Shown: positions 20,124 to 32,323 of the stretch, one piece after another
Layout: the number at the start of each line of letters is the position of its first letter
How positions within the stretch are numbered: position 1 is the first letter of the stretch
Assembly: GCA_022925895.1 (NCBI GenBank)
Contig: JAKSYS010000517.1
Span: 1-44,768, forward strand
Length of the DNA stretch: 44,768 nucleotides
Direction: 5' to 3'
Origin: Fragilaria crotonensis
Lineage: Eukaryota > Bacillariophyta > Fragilariophyceae > Fragilariales > Fragilariaceae
Notes under the pieces: model-generated
The model's input: the letters and a program-made list of their open reading frames with translations, nothing else
Told to the model about the DNA's origin: nothing
Databases searched by the model: none
Translations under genes and position numbers: made by a program

Positions 20124-21827
20124 GCAATGGTTGCCTTATGTTTTCGTCTGGCTATTGCTAAATCATTCCGCGGTACGCCGCTGGGTGTGGGTACACAGTA
20201 CCGGCCTACCGGCCAGTACATGGTGACAATCCTATAATTAGGTTTCATTTTTTTAGGAGGTGGCTTCCTTTGGCATGCTTGTAAAGGTCATACTAAGGAT
20301 TACATTCACAACTATTTAGAAAGATACCTGTTCATATCATGATATTACATTCAGGTTGTCAAATGTTATTCCTGTATATTTTCTGAAAAGAGGGAGTACA
20401 AGTGACAGGATACAGTCTCTAGTCTCAAGTCTCCAGGCCTTCGGGTCTTCAGGGCTTCAGACCTCAAGGCCTGTACAGGCATACGGGCCTACAGGGAGCA
20501 GTCCTACAGTTCACTTCTACAGTCTAGAGTCAACAGGTTACGAACATGCTATGTATTGCTATCACACGCCGATTATGAGCACAGCCCACAAACAATGAGC
20601 CATGATGCCACCATCCATGATGAAAGCTATTCCGAGAATCGTACAAGCTAACTTGGAGTACTGTACCAGCGTACAAGTAGACTGCTGGATGATATCGTAC
20701 ATACAAGCTATGATAATCGCTACGATACACGTTGCTATGACAAAAGCGATGATACAAGGGATACAAGCGATGATACAAGCAATGACATGCCGGAGTACGA
20801 GTACAGTTCAAAATGCGAACGACGACGGAGATACAGCCTACATGTACATGCTACGCGCACAAGCTACTCCAAATCTCCAAATTGTATGTCATATGTGGTC
20901 ATACGTCATGCGACACTCGGGACATTGCAAGCCTCCATGCTCCCATCGCAAGCCATATGTCAGAAGTCACACATCTACAGAACAGGTCACACGTCTCTCA
21001 AAGTTTAATCTTGGGTTGCTTGAGAACACTCCGAGAGTGGACATCTCAGAGAAACATTTTGCGTATCATAGAAATATTTATCTTTCTTCGCCTGAATTCG
21101 AAACCGTAATTTGCCGGACATTCCTGAGGGTGACATCTGAGGGTTAGATTCTCGGTCGTACGATTCTACAGGCAATACTGTGATGGGTAGTGCGCGCACC
21201 TGGCCTACTACTAGGACTCGGAATATAGAAATGATGCGTGTTCCACACATGTCCGTGTCAACGCGCCATCACTGGAAGAAATTTTTGTCGCATAGCAATG
21301 CTGGAGTGAGTCCGTTGATTGTCAAGTTTAGTAATAGTGATACCTGCACAACGTATGTACCGTTGAACGGTCGACTCTCAATGAGCTAAAAATGTCGAAA
21401 CAAAAGACATCGAACAGCAGTCCAGTTGCATCTAGGGGGTTCGTATTTTGAATGTCTCGTACCTTACGGCGATAAAATGAATCTCACGTAGCTATCTTAG
21501 TATCCCACCTTCCCATCTTCATCAACATCATCTATGAACACCCTATCAGGAATCAGGACCATCTGCTGGACTGAAATCGATCTTCTACGACTAATTCGTT
21601 ACTAATTCCAACTAATTCCTTGTGGTGCACCCTTCACACTTCACACCGCGTATTTGTCGTGTCCCCATCATCGACTTCTGTTTTTTTTGAAGACTCAGTA
21701 TTTGTAACTTATCTGAGTACGACTGAACTCATTCGTCAAGGGCATTGTTACCACCACCCACGAAGGACACAACCAAACCCATAATCCAGTCCTACGACAA
21801 TTGACAGAATACGTCATAACCAATAGC
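20124..21827. other. intergenic, 5' flank of the transporter array
   Basis: No gene is recognised. 20400-20530 is built of variants of CAGGCCT/AGTCT words. 20690-20790 is an imperfect tandem of ATACAAGCGATGAT-like units; the ORF through it (20602-21147) is repeat-driven and not called. The last few hundred bases should contain the promoter of the first transporter gene. Confidence 0.5.
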
Positions 21828-23284
21828 ATGGCACCAGTTCTCGAACAGAACCATAATGGGGGAGTTGACAGTGCTCCAGTCACCTCAAACGATGCCAGTT
21901 TGATGGAAGACGTTGATATAGGGGGTACCAATACGACGGACGACGCTGCTGAACCGCCAGAGCCAAAGCCGACCAAAACATGCACCCAGAAGCTTGTTGA
22001 TTTCTATTGGAAGTATGACTTTTTGGTTCTTCTCATTGTGGTTGTTCTCTTGGCGAAGGCTTACCCTCCACTTGGAGCCAAGTATCTTGCTCCCAAAATC
22101 ACCGCCACCTGGATCGCTGTCTGGTACATTTTCTGTAAGTCATCACTCACTGCTTCTCTGATTAGTCGTCATTGGCTGCTGTCTTGTTGTTGCTATTGTT
22201 CTTGTTGTACGAATGGAAACGAGAGATACTCACATGGCTTCAAAAACACTGTTTTTTCACTATGTATCACGCAGTCATTTCGGGTCTGTCGTTGAGGACG
22301 GAAGAATTCAAGGATGCTTTTAAGCAAATCAAGTTTCATACGTTTATCCAGACATACAACTTCTTGTTCATTTCAAGCATTGTCTATGGATTTACCAGAC
22401 TTTTGATTTCAACGGGTGCTTTGGATAAAAACTTGGCTGACGGCATGGTCATTTGCGGTTGCCTGCCGATGGCCATTAACATGGTCATTATTCTTACCAA
22501 AACTGCGGACGGAGATGATGGTTGTGCGGTGTTCAACTCGGCATTTGGGAACATGTTGGGGGTCTTTTTGAGCCCCATCTTGATCCTTGGCTACCTTGGG
22601 GTTTACGGAGACGTTGATCTGGGAGACATCTTTTACAAACTCGCCCTTCGAGTTGTGCTTCCTATAATTGTCGGTCAACTGCTTCAGAGGTTCTCCAAGA
22701 CAGTTTCTGACTTTGCCTACAAATACAGGTGGTATCTGAGCAAATCACAGATGTACGCTCTCATCTTCATTGTGTACACTGTCTTTTGCGAAACCTTCTC
22801 CACAGGAACGTCAGTTGGAGTTGGCGACTTTGTTTTGGTCCTCTTTTTGCAGCTCATTCTATTGGTTTCCTTCATGATTGTTGCGTGGTATGCCCTCAAA
22901 TGCGTGTTCCCCAAGGAGCCGAAATTGCGTGTGACTGGAGTTATGGGGTGCACATTTAAGACCATTTCATTGGGTGTGCCACTCATCAACGCCATGTACG
23001 AAGGCAGCCCAGACTTGGCATTGTTCATTCTTCCATTGTTGATGTGGTATCCCATGCAACTGGCGATTGGGTCGATTCTGGCACCAAAATTCTACAAGTT
23101 TGTGCAACAGCAGAAGGCGGAACTTGCCTGTGCTGGTGTCATTGTTGACGAGGAGGTCGCCCCCACGGAAGTCGGAGCTGGAGATGCCGCTTCGGTAGAT
23201 TCGGAGGACAACAACCGTCCGCGCCCGACTGGCGAAGCGTCCGCTGTTGTTGACGTTGAGGCACCTGACGCACCCAAGAATTAG
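21828..23284 (+). CDS. SLC10A7/RCH1-like (SBF-like) membrane transporter, copy 1
   Basis: Exons are 21828-22134 and 22275-23284; the intron 22135-22274 (GTAAGT...CACGCAG, 140 nt) interrupts a codon after its first base. The joined protein is 438 residues. The start is the ATG at 21828; the open frame reaches back only to a TTG at 21801. A hydrophilic N-terminus is followed by about ten hydrophobic segments. Family marks: KAYPPLGAKYLAPKITATW, ISGLSLRTEEF just after the splice site, CGCLPMAINMVI, and the crossover-like KTISLGVPLINAMYEG. This is the PF13593 type, which includes human SLC10A7 and yeast Rch1; those act on cellular calcium homeostasis, and transport of a bile acid should not be assumed. 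The tail is acidic (EVAPTEVGAGDAASVDSED). First of four tandem copies. Confidence 0.9.
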
Positions 23285-24881
23285 GGTGTGCACGTGAGAA
23301 GTGGTGGGTTGGTTGGATTCCATGTGGTTGTGCACATTGCAAGGCCTTCACAGCTGAGGGAATGCTCCATGATTTTTCTTTATTTAGGTTTTTTACTAAT
23401 GTATTGTAAGTCTGTGATTTTGCTACGCATGCGAACGTCAAACACATAGAAAGGGTTTCATACGTGACCATGGCGGTGGTGCCGTGCTTGCATGACACAA
23501 CTACCGTGCAGTGGTTTTTCTTGCAGAAAAAGTGAACATAAATGAGCTGCATCACGTGATTTTTAGCATCTTCACTCCATTTTGAATGCAAGTGCACTCG
23601 GAGCACACAACCTCACGCGAGTCTGCGACTACACCAAGGCACAACGACGCTGCGATCCAGCAATTTCGACTGCCACAGTACCACCTCTCCTCCATAAACG
23701 GCGTGGCAGCTACTATTTCAGCGTGTGCCGTCATGGTATGCTTGTCAGAACAATGTGGATCTCTATTCGTAGCAATCCATCGTTCTTTGGACGTGTGTGT
23801 CACTGGGTATGGTGACTACTTATACTACTCTGCTAGCTAGTAGTGTGTACCCCCATGGACGTGCTTCAGCTAGCATTTTCAAGGAGAGCGTCAGTCCAGG
23901 AATGACAGTGGGCATACATACCTCACAAGGGCGCCATTTTCGTACTACAGTCGTATCGAAAATGTTGTGTTATCCCTGTCGTCTTTTACGGAATACAGCG
24001 ATTGCAATGCGTCAAAATGTTTGAACCACAAGAACTTGCGACGAGACAGAATTGTCGTTCAACGGATTCAATCGTAAAACTCCCTCCGATCCGCACTTTT
24101 AAGAGAGAGAGATTCTCGCCCGTCTCGTCGTTCACACACGTGCGCCACATGAGTTGTCGTCGGTTGCATATAGTAGTATGCTTCTATTACAGGAGACCGT
24201 ACTCCGAGTACAAGCGGTAAGTTGTACTCGGAGTAGTAGTATCATTTCACACCTCGTTGAAACCCCAGTCGGGGTTCGGGTGCTCAGCACGTGCCGTGTA
24301 GTTATAGGAGCAGCCGGTGCTCCAAGCACTCCGATAATCGCATAAAAACTAAGTAGCTTCGTATGATACTGTACACTGTACATACAACCCAGATGAGGGA
24401 GGGAGGAGGGAAACTTGCATTCTCCAAGTCCTCCGAGCTCCGACTAATATTCTGGAGTATGAATGCCTACAACATACACGTACTCGAGCTCTAGTAGAGA
24501 GCACCGGATGTAGTATTATGTGTTTATCTCCGTCAGACATGAGAGTTCCTTTCTTCCGACTCGTTCATCCCCTGTATAGGATGAGAAAATGTAATAGTAA
24601 ATGATCCACATATTTTAACATCCGAGTATCGGCACGCATGGAATACGTTGGATGGTTGGTAATCTGAATGAGCGTTGGGTCTGAAAAGCAAATGTATTCA
24701 TACACAAGAAATGTATATTGATTGACAAATTTTGTCAAACTCATTTCAAACTTGTGATACATAGGAATATATAAAGAACTACAATCTGTAGTTTCCTCTA
24801 AATGATGATATCGCTGATGAAAATGTTCTGACGCCAAGATTGTTTTCCACTTCCCGAACACAAATCTTCGTCCTCGTCATA
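23285..24881. other. intergenic between transporter copies 1 and 2
   Basis: No gene is seen. At 24200-24211 and 24224-24235 lies a perfect 12-bp inverted repeat (TACTCCGAGTAC / GTACTCGGAGTA), whose arms are themselves near-palindromic; it could fold as a hairpin or cruciform. The promoter of copy 2 is expected toward the right end. Confidence 0.5.
24200..24235. repeat. 12-bp inverted repeat, hairpin-forming, of a dispersed palindromic word
   Basis: The left arm TACTCCGAGTAC (24200-24211) is exactly complementary to the right arm (24224-24235), with a 12-nt spacer. The same word or close variants occur at about 3198-3220, 13684-13710 and 13832-13842, all outside recognised genes. Confidence 0.75.
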
Positions 24882-26263
24882 ATGGATGCAAATGATTCCG
24901 CGGATAATACCTTCACCCACGATGGGGTAGAAGCGCCCTCTTGGGAAGAAGGGGGCGTTATTCATATGGAAAACATTGAGCTGGAACTGAAGGACACCGA
25001 AAACGCAACCGCCGAGTCAAAGGATGAACACTCCACGGTTTCGTCTGGGCGGCAACACTGGTGCCAAATACTTGCCAAGATCTACCGGGACTATGACTTT
25101 TTGGTACTGCTGTTGGCATCGGTACCTCTGGCGAAAGCATTTCCGCAACTGGGAGCCGAGTACCTACAACCCCAGATCACCGCATCATGGATTGCTGTCA
25201 TGTATATCTTTCGTAAGTACTTTGCAACCCTGAATGCCAACCCCATACCCTTTTGCAGCGTCATTTGACTAACGCACACGCAGTTATATCGGGTCTATCT
25301 CTCAGGACCGATGAATTCAAATCTGCCTTTAAGCAAATCTATTTTCATCTTCTTGTTCAGATTTTCAACTTCTTTATCCTATCCAGTGTCATTTATGGAT
25401 TCAGTCGAATTTTGATTTCCACAGGGGTGATGATACCAGCCTTGGCCGATGGAATCCTTATCTGTGCCTGCCTACCAATGGCAATTAATATGGTCATTAT
25501 TCTTTCCAACACATCACACGGTGATGAAGGGGTCGCCGTGCTCAATTCCGCGCTTGGAAATCTTTTGGGAGTCTTTCTGAGTCCACTGTTAATAACGGGG
25601 TACCTGGGGGTGTCCGGAGACGTTGATCTCGTGGACATTTTCTATAAACTGGCGATTCGTGTTGTTGTTCCCCTCGTGGTTGGTCAAGTGTTGCAAAAAA
25701 TGTCCAAGACAGTTTCCGAATTTGCGAATACGTACAAGACCCAGCTGAGCAAGTCGCAAATGTACGCGCTCCTGTATGTTGTGTACACTGTCTTCTGCGA
25801 TTCCTTTGCCAACCAGAGCAATGTTGCGATCGGATACTTCTTGTTGGTGCTACTATTCCAGTTCCTACTCCTAATCTTCTTCACGGTCGTGGCCTGGTAT
25901 GTGTTGCGATTCCTGTACCGCGATGAGCCTGAATTGCGCGTCACGGGGCTGTTTGCCTGTACATACAAGACCATTTCATTGGGAGTGCCCATTATTAATG
26001 CCCTGTACGAAGGAAGTCCGAATCTGGCGCTGTACATACTGCCGGCACTCATGTGGTATCCGTTGCAACTCGTCATTGGTTCGTTTCTGGCACCCAAGCT
26101 GCGAGAGTTTGTGCGTCGAGAAAATGAACGACTCCTCGCGGATCGTGTCGTTGTCGTCGGTGTTCCAGATGGCAATGATGAGAAGTATGACGGCTCGACG
26201 AAGGACAATTCGGAAGCATCGGATCCCCACGATGAGTCTCTCATAAGTGACGTGGAAGTGTGA
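24882..26263 (+). CDS. SLC10A7/RCH1-like (SBF-like) membrane transporter, copy 2
   Basis: Exons are 24882-25212 and 25284-26263; the intron 25213-25283 (GTAAGT...CACGCAG) is 71 nt and sits in the same codon position and phase as in copy 1. The protein is 436 residues. It has the longest, most acidic N-terminus of the four, then DYDFLVLLLASVPLAKAFPQ, ISGLSLRTDEF, CACLPMAINMVII, KTISLGVPIINALYEG and APKLREFV. Its tail is charged (NDEKYDGSTKDNSEASD) and differs from all other copies. About ten membrane segments are expected, in the plasma membrane or an endomembrane. By reading, it is closer to copy 1 than to copies 3 and 4 (same RTxEF motif and same GTAAGT donor). Confidence 0.9.
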
Positions 26264-27115
26264 GGATGGCAGTCGGCCCCGCTCCTCCGTTGTAATTGCT
26301 GTGTAGCGCTTGTTTGCACTAACGAGTATCCTATCCACTTCAAACCCAACTTATATCCTACGCTTTCTGCCACAGCGCTCTGAGTTGCGATTTACTCATC
26401 CCATTCGGTAGCATAAATAGCTTCCAACAATCCATCCGAAATCACAAAGCATTGCTGTTATCTCAGTTTCGTACAAGTTCGTTCTGATGCTCACGATTTC
26501 AACGGAGGGAACAAAACATTATGAGTGTACTAAAAGACTACAGTACCTGTACACTGTACACTACTAGAGTACCTGGCATACAAGTGGCAAGATCGTACGA
26601 TCTCCATTTTCTGACGCATGAGGAGTTTATTTCCTCTTTGAAAAACATGGTACTGTCGTAACAGGTTATTTTACATAGCAGTGGCATTTTATATTCGAGA
26701 CGCAGAATTACGTCATCAAGTCTCAAACGGCCACCGTACACACGCATTTCTACGAATGAATTGGTTCTCTTTTTCGACACTATGGCCGTATGGTGAAGCA
26801 GGTGGACCGGTATTTGTACTCGTAGTTGGTAATACTTGGAGTGCCAGTACATCCAACTTGTCTTCAGGTGTGGAAATACCGGTAGCCGGTAGTATGATAC
26901 AACCAATATATCATAGTATGATACGTATTCTACAGATACAACATGGTCAGGTGCTAACAATCTATCTTATATCTACCGTACTACCGTACTACAGTACTAT
27001 TCAAAAACGGCTGGTATGAAGAAAGCGTTCTCGTCGTTGTCAGTTCTCAGACGTGCACATCACAAAGTCGTCTTTGATCCGATTCCAGACGAGGATTGTG
27101 ATATAGAGCATCAGC
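26264..27115. other. intergenic between transporter copies 2 and 3
   Basis: No gene is seen. 26525-26990 is again rich in AGTAC/GTACT and ACCGGTA words (e.g. TACCGGTAGCCGGTAGTA near 26878). The short ORFs here are fortuitous. Confidence 0.5.
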
Positions 27116-28436
27116 ATGAAGGAAACGGCGTCGTTAAGCAATACTTCCTCCACGGATGACGAAGGAACCAACCAGATCTCAACCTTTAAACAAAAGTTTG
27201 TTGAGTTCTACAATGCATACGAAATTCTCATTCTCTTTGTCGCTGCAATCTTTATTGCTAGAGCCTATCCTCCACTTGGTGCCAAGTATTTGTTTCCTCA
27301 GATCACTGCAAAATGGATTGCGGTTGTCTTCATCTTTGGTGCGTTGCTTTACTTGCTTTCAAACTTCTCGAGGTCATAACTGACCGTTGCATATTCTTTC
27401 ATCCTTGCTCACATCTACACCCAACAAACGTGTTCGTTACTTTTGGTTCCTTTCGCACACAGTTGTGGCCGGATTGGACCTCAAAACGGAGGAATTCCAA
27501 TCGGCTTCTAGGGAAATATTCTTCAACGCTTATCTGCAGGTCTTCAACTTTGGTGCAGTCTCTCTGTTGGTCTATGAATTCTCCCGCATGTTGTTGAAGA
27601 CAGGAGCACTTATCGAACCTTTGGCCGATGGCATGGTCATTTGTTCCTGTCTCCCCATGGCCATAAACATGGTATTGATATTGACTAAAACCTCAGGTGG
27701 AGACGAAGCCGCAGCCATTCTGAACGCAACCTTTGCCAACTTGATTGGCGTGTTTCTGAGTCCACTATTGATTTTGGGATACCTCGGCGTTTCAGACGAT
27801 GGTGTGAATCTTGTGGATGTGTTTTCTGAATTGGCCGTTCGCATTGTGATACCTTTGATTATCGGTCAGATCATTCACAAACGATCGACCCGCGCTGTCC
27901 AGTGGATGAAGACTTATGCCCGCTACGTCAAAAAAGCACAAATCGCAGCCCTTGTCTTCATTGTTTACACTGTTTTTTGCAGCACATTCTCCGCTGGGGC
28001 CCGTCTGCCCCTGGAGAGCGTCGTGTTGATGATGTTTCTTCAACTAGGCTTTCAGTGTAGCCTTACATTCGTGGCGTGGGTCTTGCTCCGATTTCTCTTT
28101 TTCGATAAACCGGAATTGCGTGTCATGGGATTGTTTGGTTGCACCCAGAAGACCGTCTCTGTCGGCGTACCACTCATCACCGCCATGTACGAGGGAAATC
28201 AGAATGTTGGACTTTACACACTCCCATTACTCATTTGGCATCCGACGCAACTTTTGATTGGATCCATTTTGGCACCCAAACTCAAGGCCTTTGTGGAACA
28301 AGAGAGACTGCGATTGAAAACTCAGGACCAGCAACAGCCAGGGACGACGAACGATCATGATTCTGCTATTGACGAGCAATCACCACTTGTTCCCAATGGA
28401 TCAAGTAGTACGGCACGTACCGCTACTTATGTTTGA
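27116..28436 (+). CDS. SLC10A7/RCH1-like (SBF-like) membrane transporter, copy 3
   Basis: Exons are 27116-27338 and 27463-28436; the intron 27339-27462 (124 nt) starts with GTGCGT and ends in CACACAG, again in phase 1 at the homologous codon. The protein is 398 residues, exactly the length of copy 4. Motifs: ARAYPPLGAKYLFPQITAKW, VAGLDLKTEEF, CSCLPMAINMVL, KTVSVGVPLITAMYEG, LAPKLKAFVEQERLRLK. The N-terminus is short (MKETASLSN) and the C-terminus ends DEQSPLVPNGSSS...ATYV, shared with copy 4. DEQSPLV resembles an acidic di-leucine sorting signal (Leu-Val instead of Leu-Leu/Ile), so a vacuolar or endosomal location is possible, by inference. Confidence 0.9.
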
Positions 28437-31010
28437 TGAAGACGTGTGAACAAATACGTCGTGTCATCGACCTGGATTCTTTTCTCACTCAGATTGGTCT
28501 GGCCACATGCTATGCTGAAATGTTGTGTTCGATTTGTTGTAATGTACTCATACATACGCCGCCACTTTCTCGGGTTCGTCTGATTGGAAGACTTTTCGTC
28601 AAATGCTATACGCTAGTTCGTCGTCTAATTCAATATAAGCCTCACCGTTGTTTTCGCTTTTGCGGCTGTAGATCACTATACGCCATGTTTTGTCCCAATG
28701 GAGCTTGGTGCATGTAATTTTCATGCTATGCAAGTGAGCGACACCTCACCTTCAAGGTGCTTTGGTGACGTTAGTATCACGCATGCATTTGTCATATATA
28801 ATGACTTCTATGCATTCATTTTCCCAATATTGCTACATCTTGCATTTTCTCTCACTAAATCACCTTTTGTTGCCTGCCTTGCCTGCTGTTTTCTGTGGAT
28901 GGTATGGTACACCATACTGTACTGAACAACAAAGTTTAGATTTTGTCATGTCATTGCCATGCTCTCATTCTCTATCATTTCATAGTCAATCCATTTGCGT
29001 TCCATGTCATCATCTACTTGGAACTTCATTTGAATCCATTCTTTTATAGCGGTCATACCTTGCTTTAGAAGTACATCAATGCATTCATACGGTGATTGCA
29101 CAGGTCTTTGTAATGAAAAGCTTCTTGAGGTTCATCAGAGCTCCAGAATTGTACATAAATTTCACATTCCTACAACACAGCATTGACATTGGTGCATGCA
29201 TTTGGGAAACAAAATTCTGGTGGGTGTCATGTTACATGTTCTTAATGTGTACATTGAGATTCTGACAGCCATGGATTCTGTCTCTACTGATTCGATGATA
29301 TGAGACAATGTACAAACATCTAAACAAAATTTTTACTTGTTGATTTTGTTGTGCATTTTAATGACATGAGCAAAAATTGATGAAGAGACATGCACTGTGA
29401 AGGAATTCAATGGCAACAAACTTCCTGTGATTCAAAGAATTTTATGATGATGACCTGTTTTATACAACAAGGGGATCCAGCCCAAAAGAATTCACATCTA
29501 CACCTATCATGATGTAATAGCTAGTATAATCTGCTTTGTGTCATATAATTGAGTTTCACCGCTGAAAACATCTTTCATACACCATGGTACTATCGTGAAA
29601 CCTGCTGCTTGTTAAATCACAAAAACCATACCTAAAAGCATTGCTGGAAAGAGCAAGGGCCAGAGGCAAAAGTGACCAGAGATACTGGAAATAATCCAGA
29701 AGGATACATTATTAATTGAAGGAGTGAAAAATGTAAAAATAAATGAATGAAATTGAGTCAAGACCAGCTTCTTTGAGCAATGTGTGGACCTGCTGAGACT
29801 GAAGGGTCAACATCCAGCAAGCAAGTAAGGAAAACAGCCACCAAAAGTTATCCAAACCAGATCCTTTCAATTTTTTTACTACTACAACTTCTAAAAAAGA
29901 CACACATGGGAACTTAACTACTCAGGGGAACACTGTGCAACAAGATCTCATCAGGTACCCAACCTTGGCACCTTCTCTTTGACGAAGGAACAAAGAAGGA
30001 GGGGTATCAATTTACAGGTTCTTGCCAAATAACTTTCCTGCATGATTTGCACCCACATTCTCACAATGGAGAAGCAGGATGTAATCACCAGTAACAAACT
30101 ACTACTCACAAATCCATTACTCATACTATAACTACTAGTTGGCAGGCCCTTCATGATCTCAGCATATAATTGAGATAACCTCTTCCTAGTACCACCTACT
30201 CCTCCTTCATCATAACTCCACTTTCATCAGTGTTGCTTCCTGGTGGGCATCAATTCCAGCAGATGATGCATGGTCCGCAAACAGGGGCGAAATGACGAAG
30301 TTAGCGAATACCGTACTCTTCAGTTACCGTATGTGCAGTCAATGCCTGTCTGTCCACTGGTGTCAGGTGTCAGGTGTCAGGTCCGCAGACAGGGGCGAAA
30401 TGACGAAATTAGCGATTGCCGTACTCTTCAGTTACCGTATGCAGTCAAATGCCTGTCTGTCCACTGGTGTCAGATGCGTGATGCGGTGATGCGTGATGCG
30501 TGTTGTGTGACGCGTGTCGATGGCTCGCGAAGTTGAACATGTACGAAGCGGCCGAAACGTGCAACAGGTCATATGGGACATAAATGTACCGTTACACAAC
30601 TCGAGTAGATGTGTTCGCTATTTGAGTGGAACACGAAAAACGTCATCACACTTTTCATACGGCCAGCGTCAGTGTTCGATGTATGACATACTACGTTGCG
30701 TGGCTTGTGCCGCCGTATGAAAGTTAACCGTGGATCGGATGTGATCTGTGATAGTCGAGTGGTCACAGAGCGAATTTTTTGCCTCAGACTGTTCGGCATA
30801 CTATATTTTTTAAACTTATTGTCGTTAATAGTCGTTATCTTGGTTGATGCCGTTCGTGTGCTTTTTCCTTTCTCTCCTTTTAAAAATACGAGGATTTTAC
30901 TCTACTACCGGTATAGGAGACTTCCCCATCTACATTCAACATTCGTCAGTCATCATAACACAAGGACGATTTTGACGACATTGCAGCCTTGTGCAATCTA
31001 GAGTACCAGC
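28437..31010. other. long intergenic between transporter copies 3 and 4
   Basis: 28437-28720 is homologous to 32324-32590 after copy 4, so the duplication unit included the 3' flank. 28720-30260 holds nothing I recognise; it is AT-rich. 30273-30473 is a two-copy 108-bp tandem repeat. 30500-31010 should hold the promoter of copy 4. Confidence 0.6.
30273..30473. repeat. two-copy 108-bp tandem repeat with internal inverted repeat
   Basis: Unit 1 starts at 30273 and unit 2 at 30381 (both GTCCGCARACAGGGGCGAAA). Unit 1 ends with extra copies of GTGTCAG. In unit 2, CAGACAGG near the start is complementary to CCTGTCTG near the end, so each unit can fold back on itself. It lies about 540 bp upstream of the ATG of copy 4. 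Confidence 0.8.
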
Positions 31011-32323
31011 ATGAAGGAAACGGCCACCTTGAGTAATGACTGCCCCTTGAAGGACGAAGAAACAAACCACAGCTCCACGTTTCAACAAAAGGTTATTGAG
31101 TTCTATCATGAATACGAGCTTCTTATTCTCTTTGCCGTAGTCATCTTTCTTGCCAAAGCCTATCCTCCTCTCGGAGCTAAATACCTTTTGCCTCAGATCA
31201 CCGCAAAATGGATTGCGGTTGTCTTCATCTTTGGTGCGTTGCCTTGTTTTACTTTACTTCTGTCCTTCCATGGAGCTCCGCAATTGACCGTTGCACCCAC
31301 ATCATCATTGCTCACATGATCGCGCAAACTCGTTGGTTACCTTTCACAGTCGTGGCCGGATTGGGCCTCAAAACGGAGGAATTCGAATCGGCATCCAAGG
31401 AAATGCTATTTAACGCTTATCTGCAGTTCTTCAATTTCGGTGCAGTCTCTCTTTTGGTCTACGGATTTTCTCGCGTCTTGCTCAATACTGGAGCACTCGT
31501 CGAACCCTTGGCTGATGGCATGCTCATTTGTTCCTGCCTCCCCATGGCAATAAACATGGTGTTCATCTTGTCAAAATCCGCAGGTGGAGATGAAGCCGCG
31601 GCCATCTTGAATGCATCCTTTGCCAACTTGATTGGCGTGTTCATCAGTCCACTATTGATATTGGGATACCTGGGCGTTTCAGGAGACGGTGTGAATCTGG
31701 TGAATGTCTTTCTCAAATTGTCCGTTCGCATTGTGATACCCTTGATTATCGGTCAAATCATTCACAAACGATCGACCCGCGCAGTGGAGTTGATGAAAAC
31801 GTATGCCAACCATGTCAAGAAGGCACAAATCTACGCCCTCGTCTTTATCGTCTACACTGTCTTTTGCACCACTTTCTCCGCTAGGACCCGCATGCCCATG
31901 GGGAGCGTCATGTTGATGATATTTCTGCAGCTGGTCCTTTTGTGTGGCATTACTGTCGTGGCGTGGTTCCTACTACGATTTCTATTTTTCGATAAACCGG
32001 AATTGTGTGTCACGGGTTTGTTTGGATGCACCCACAAGACTGTTTCGGTTGGTATACCACTCATCAACGCAATGTACGAGGGAAATCTGAATGTTGGACT
32101 TTACACTCTCCCATTACTCATTTGGCATCCGATGCAACTTCTGGTTGGATCAATTTTAGCACCCAAACTCAAGGCCTATGTGGAACGAGAGAGACTGCGA
32201 TTGAAAATGCAAGACCAAGAGCTGCCCGTGACGACGAACGATCATGACTCTGCTTTTGACGAGCAGTCACCACTTGTTCTCCATGGATCAAGTGGTACCG
32301 CTAATACCGCTACTTATGTTTGA
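31011..32323 (+). CDS. SLC10A7/RCH1-like (SBF-like) membrane transporter, copy 4
   Basis: Exons are 31011-31233 and 31350-32323; the intron 31234-31349 (116 nt) has the same GTGCGT donor and phase as copy 3 but an interior that has diverged. The protein is 398 residues and nearly collinear with copy 3 without gaps. Motifs: AKAYPPLGAKYLLPQITAKW, VAGLGLKTEEF, CSCLPMAINMVF, KTVSVGIPLINAMYEG. The tail has DEQSPLVLHGSSG...ATYV. Copies 3 and 4 are the youngest pair of the array; both frames are intact, so both look functional. Likely role as for the other copies: ion homeostasis of the SLC10A7/Rch1 type, substrate unproven. Confidence 0.9.

Noticed and set aside
20602-21147. 181-codon plus ORF
   Set aside because: Composition comes from an imperfect ATACAAGCGATGAT-like tandem repeat; low-complexity and start at a repeat edge.
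22135-22295. Continuation of the first exon frame of transporter copy 1 past 22134
   Set aside because: It translates the intron; splicing GTAAGT...GCAG restores the conserved ISGLSLRT motif, as in the three other copies.
30273-30473. CRISPR-like reading of the repeat pair
   Set aside because: Only two units of 108 bp without unique spacers, in a eukaryotic nuclear context; it is an ordinary tandem repeat.
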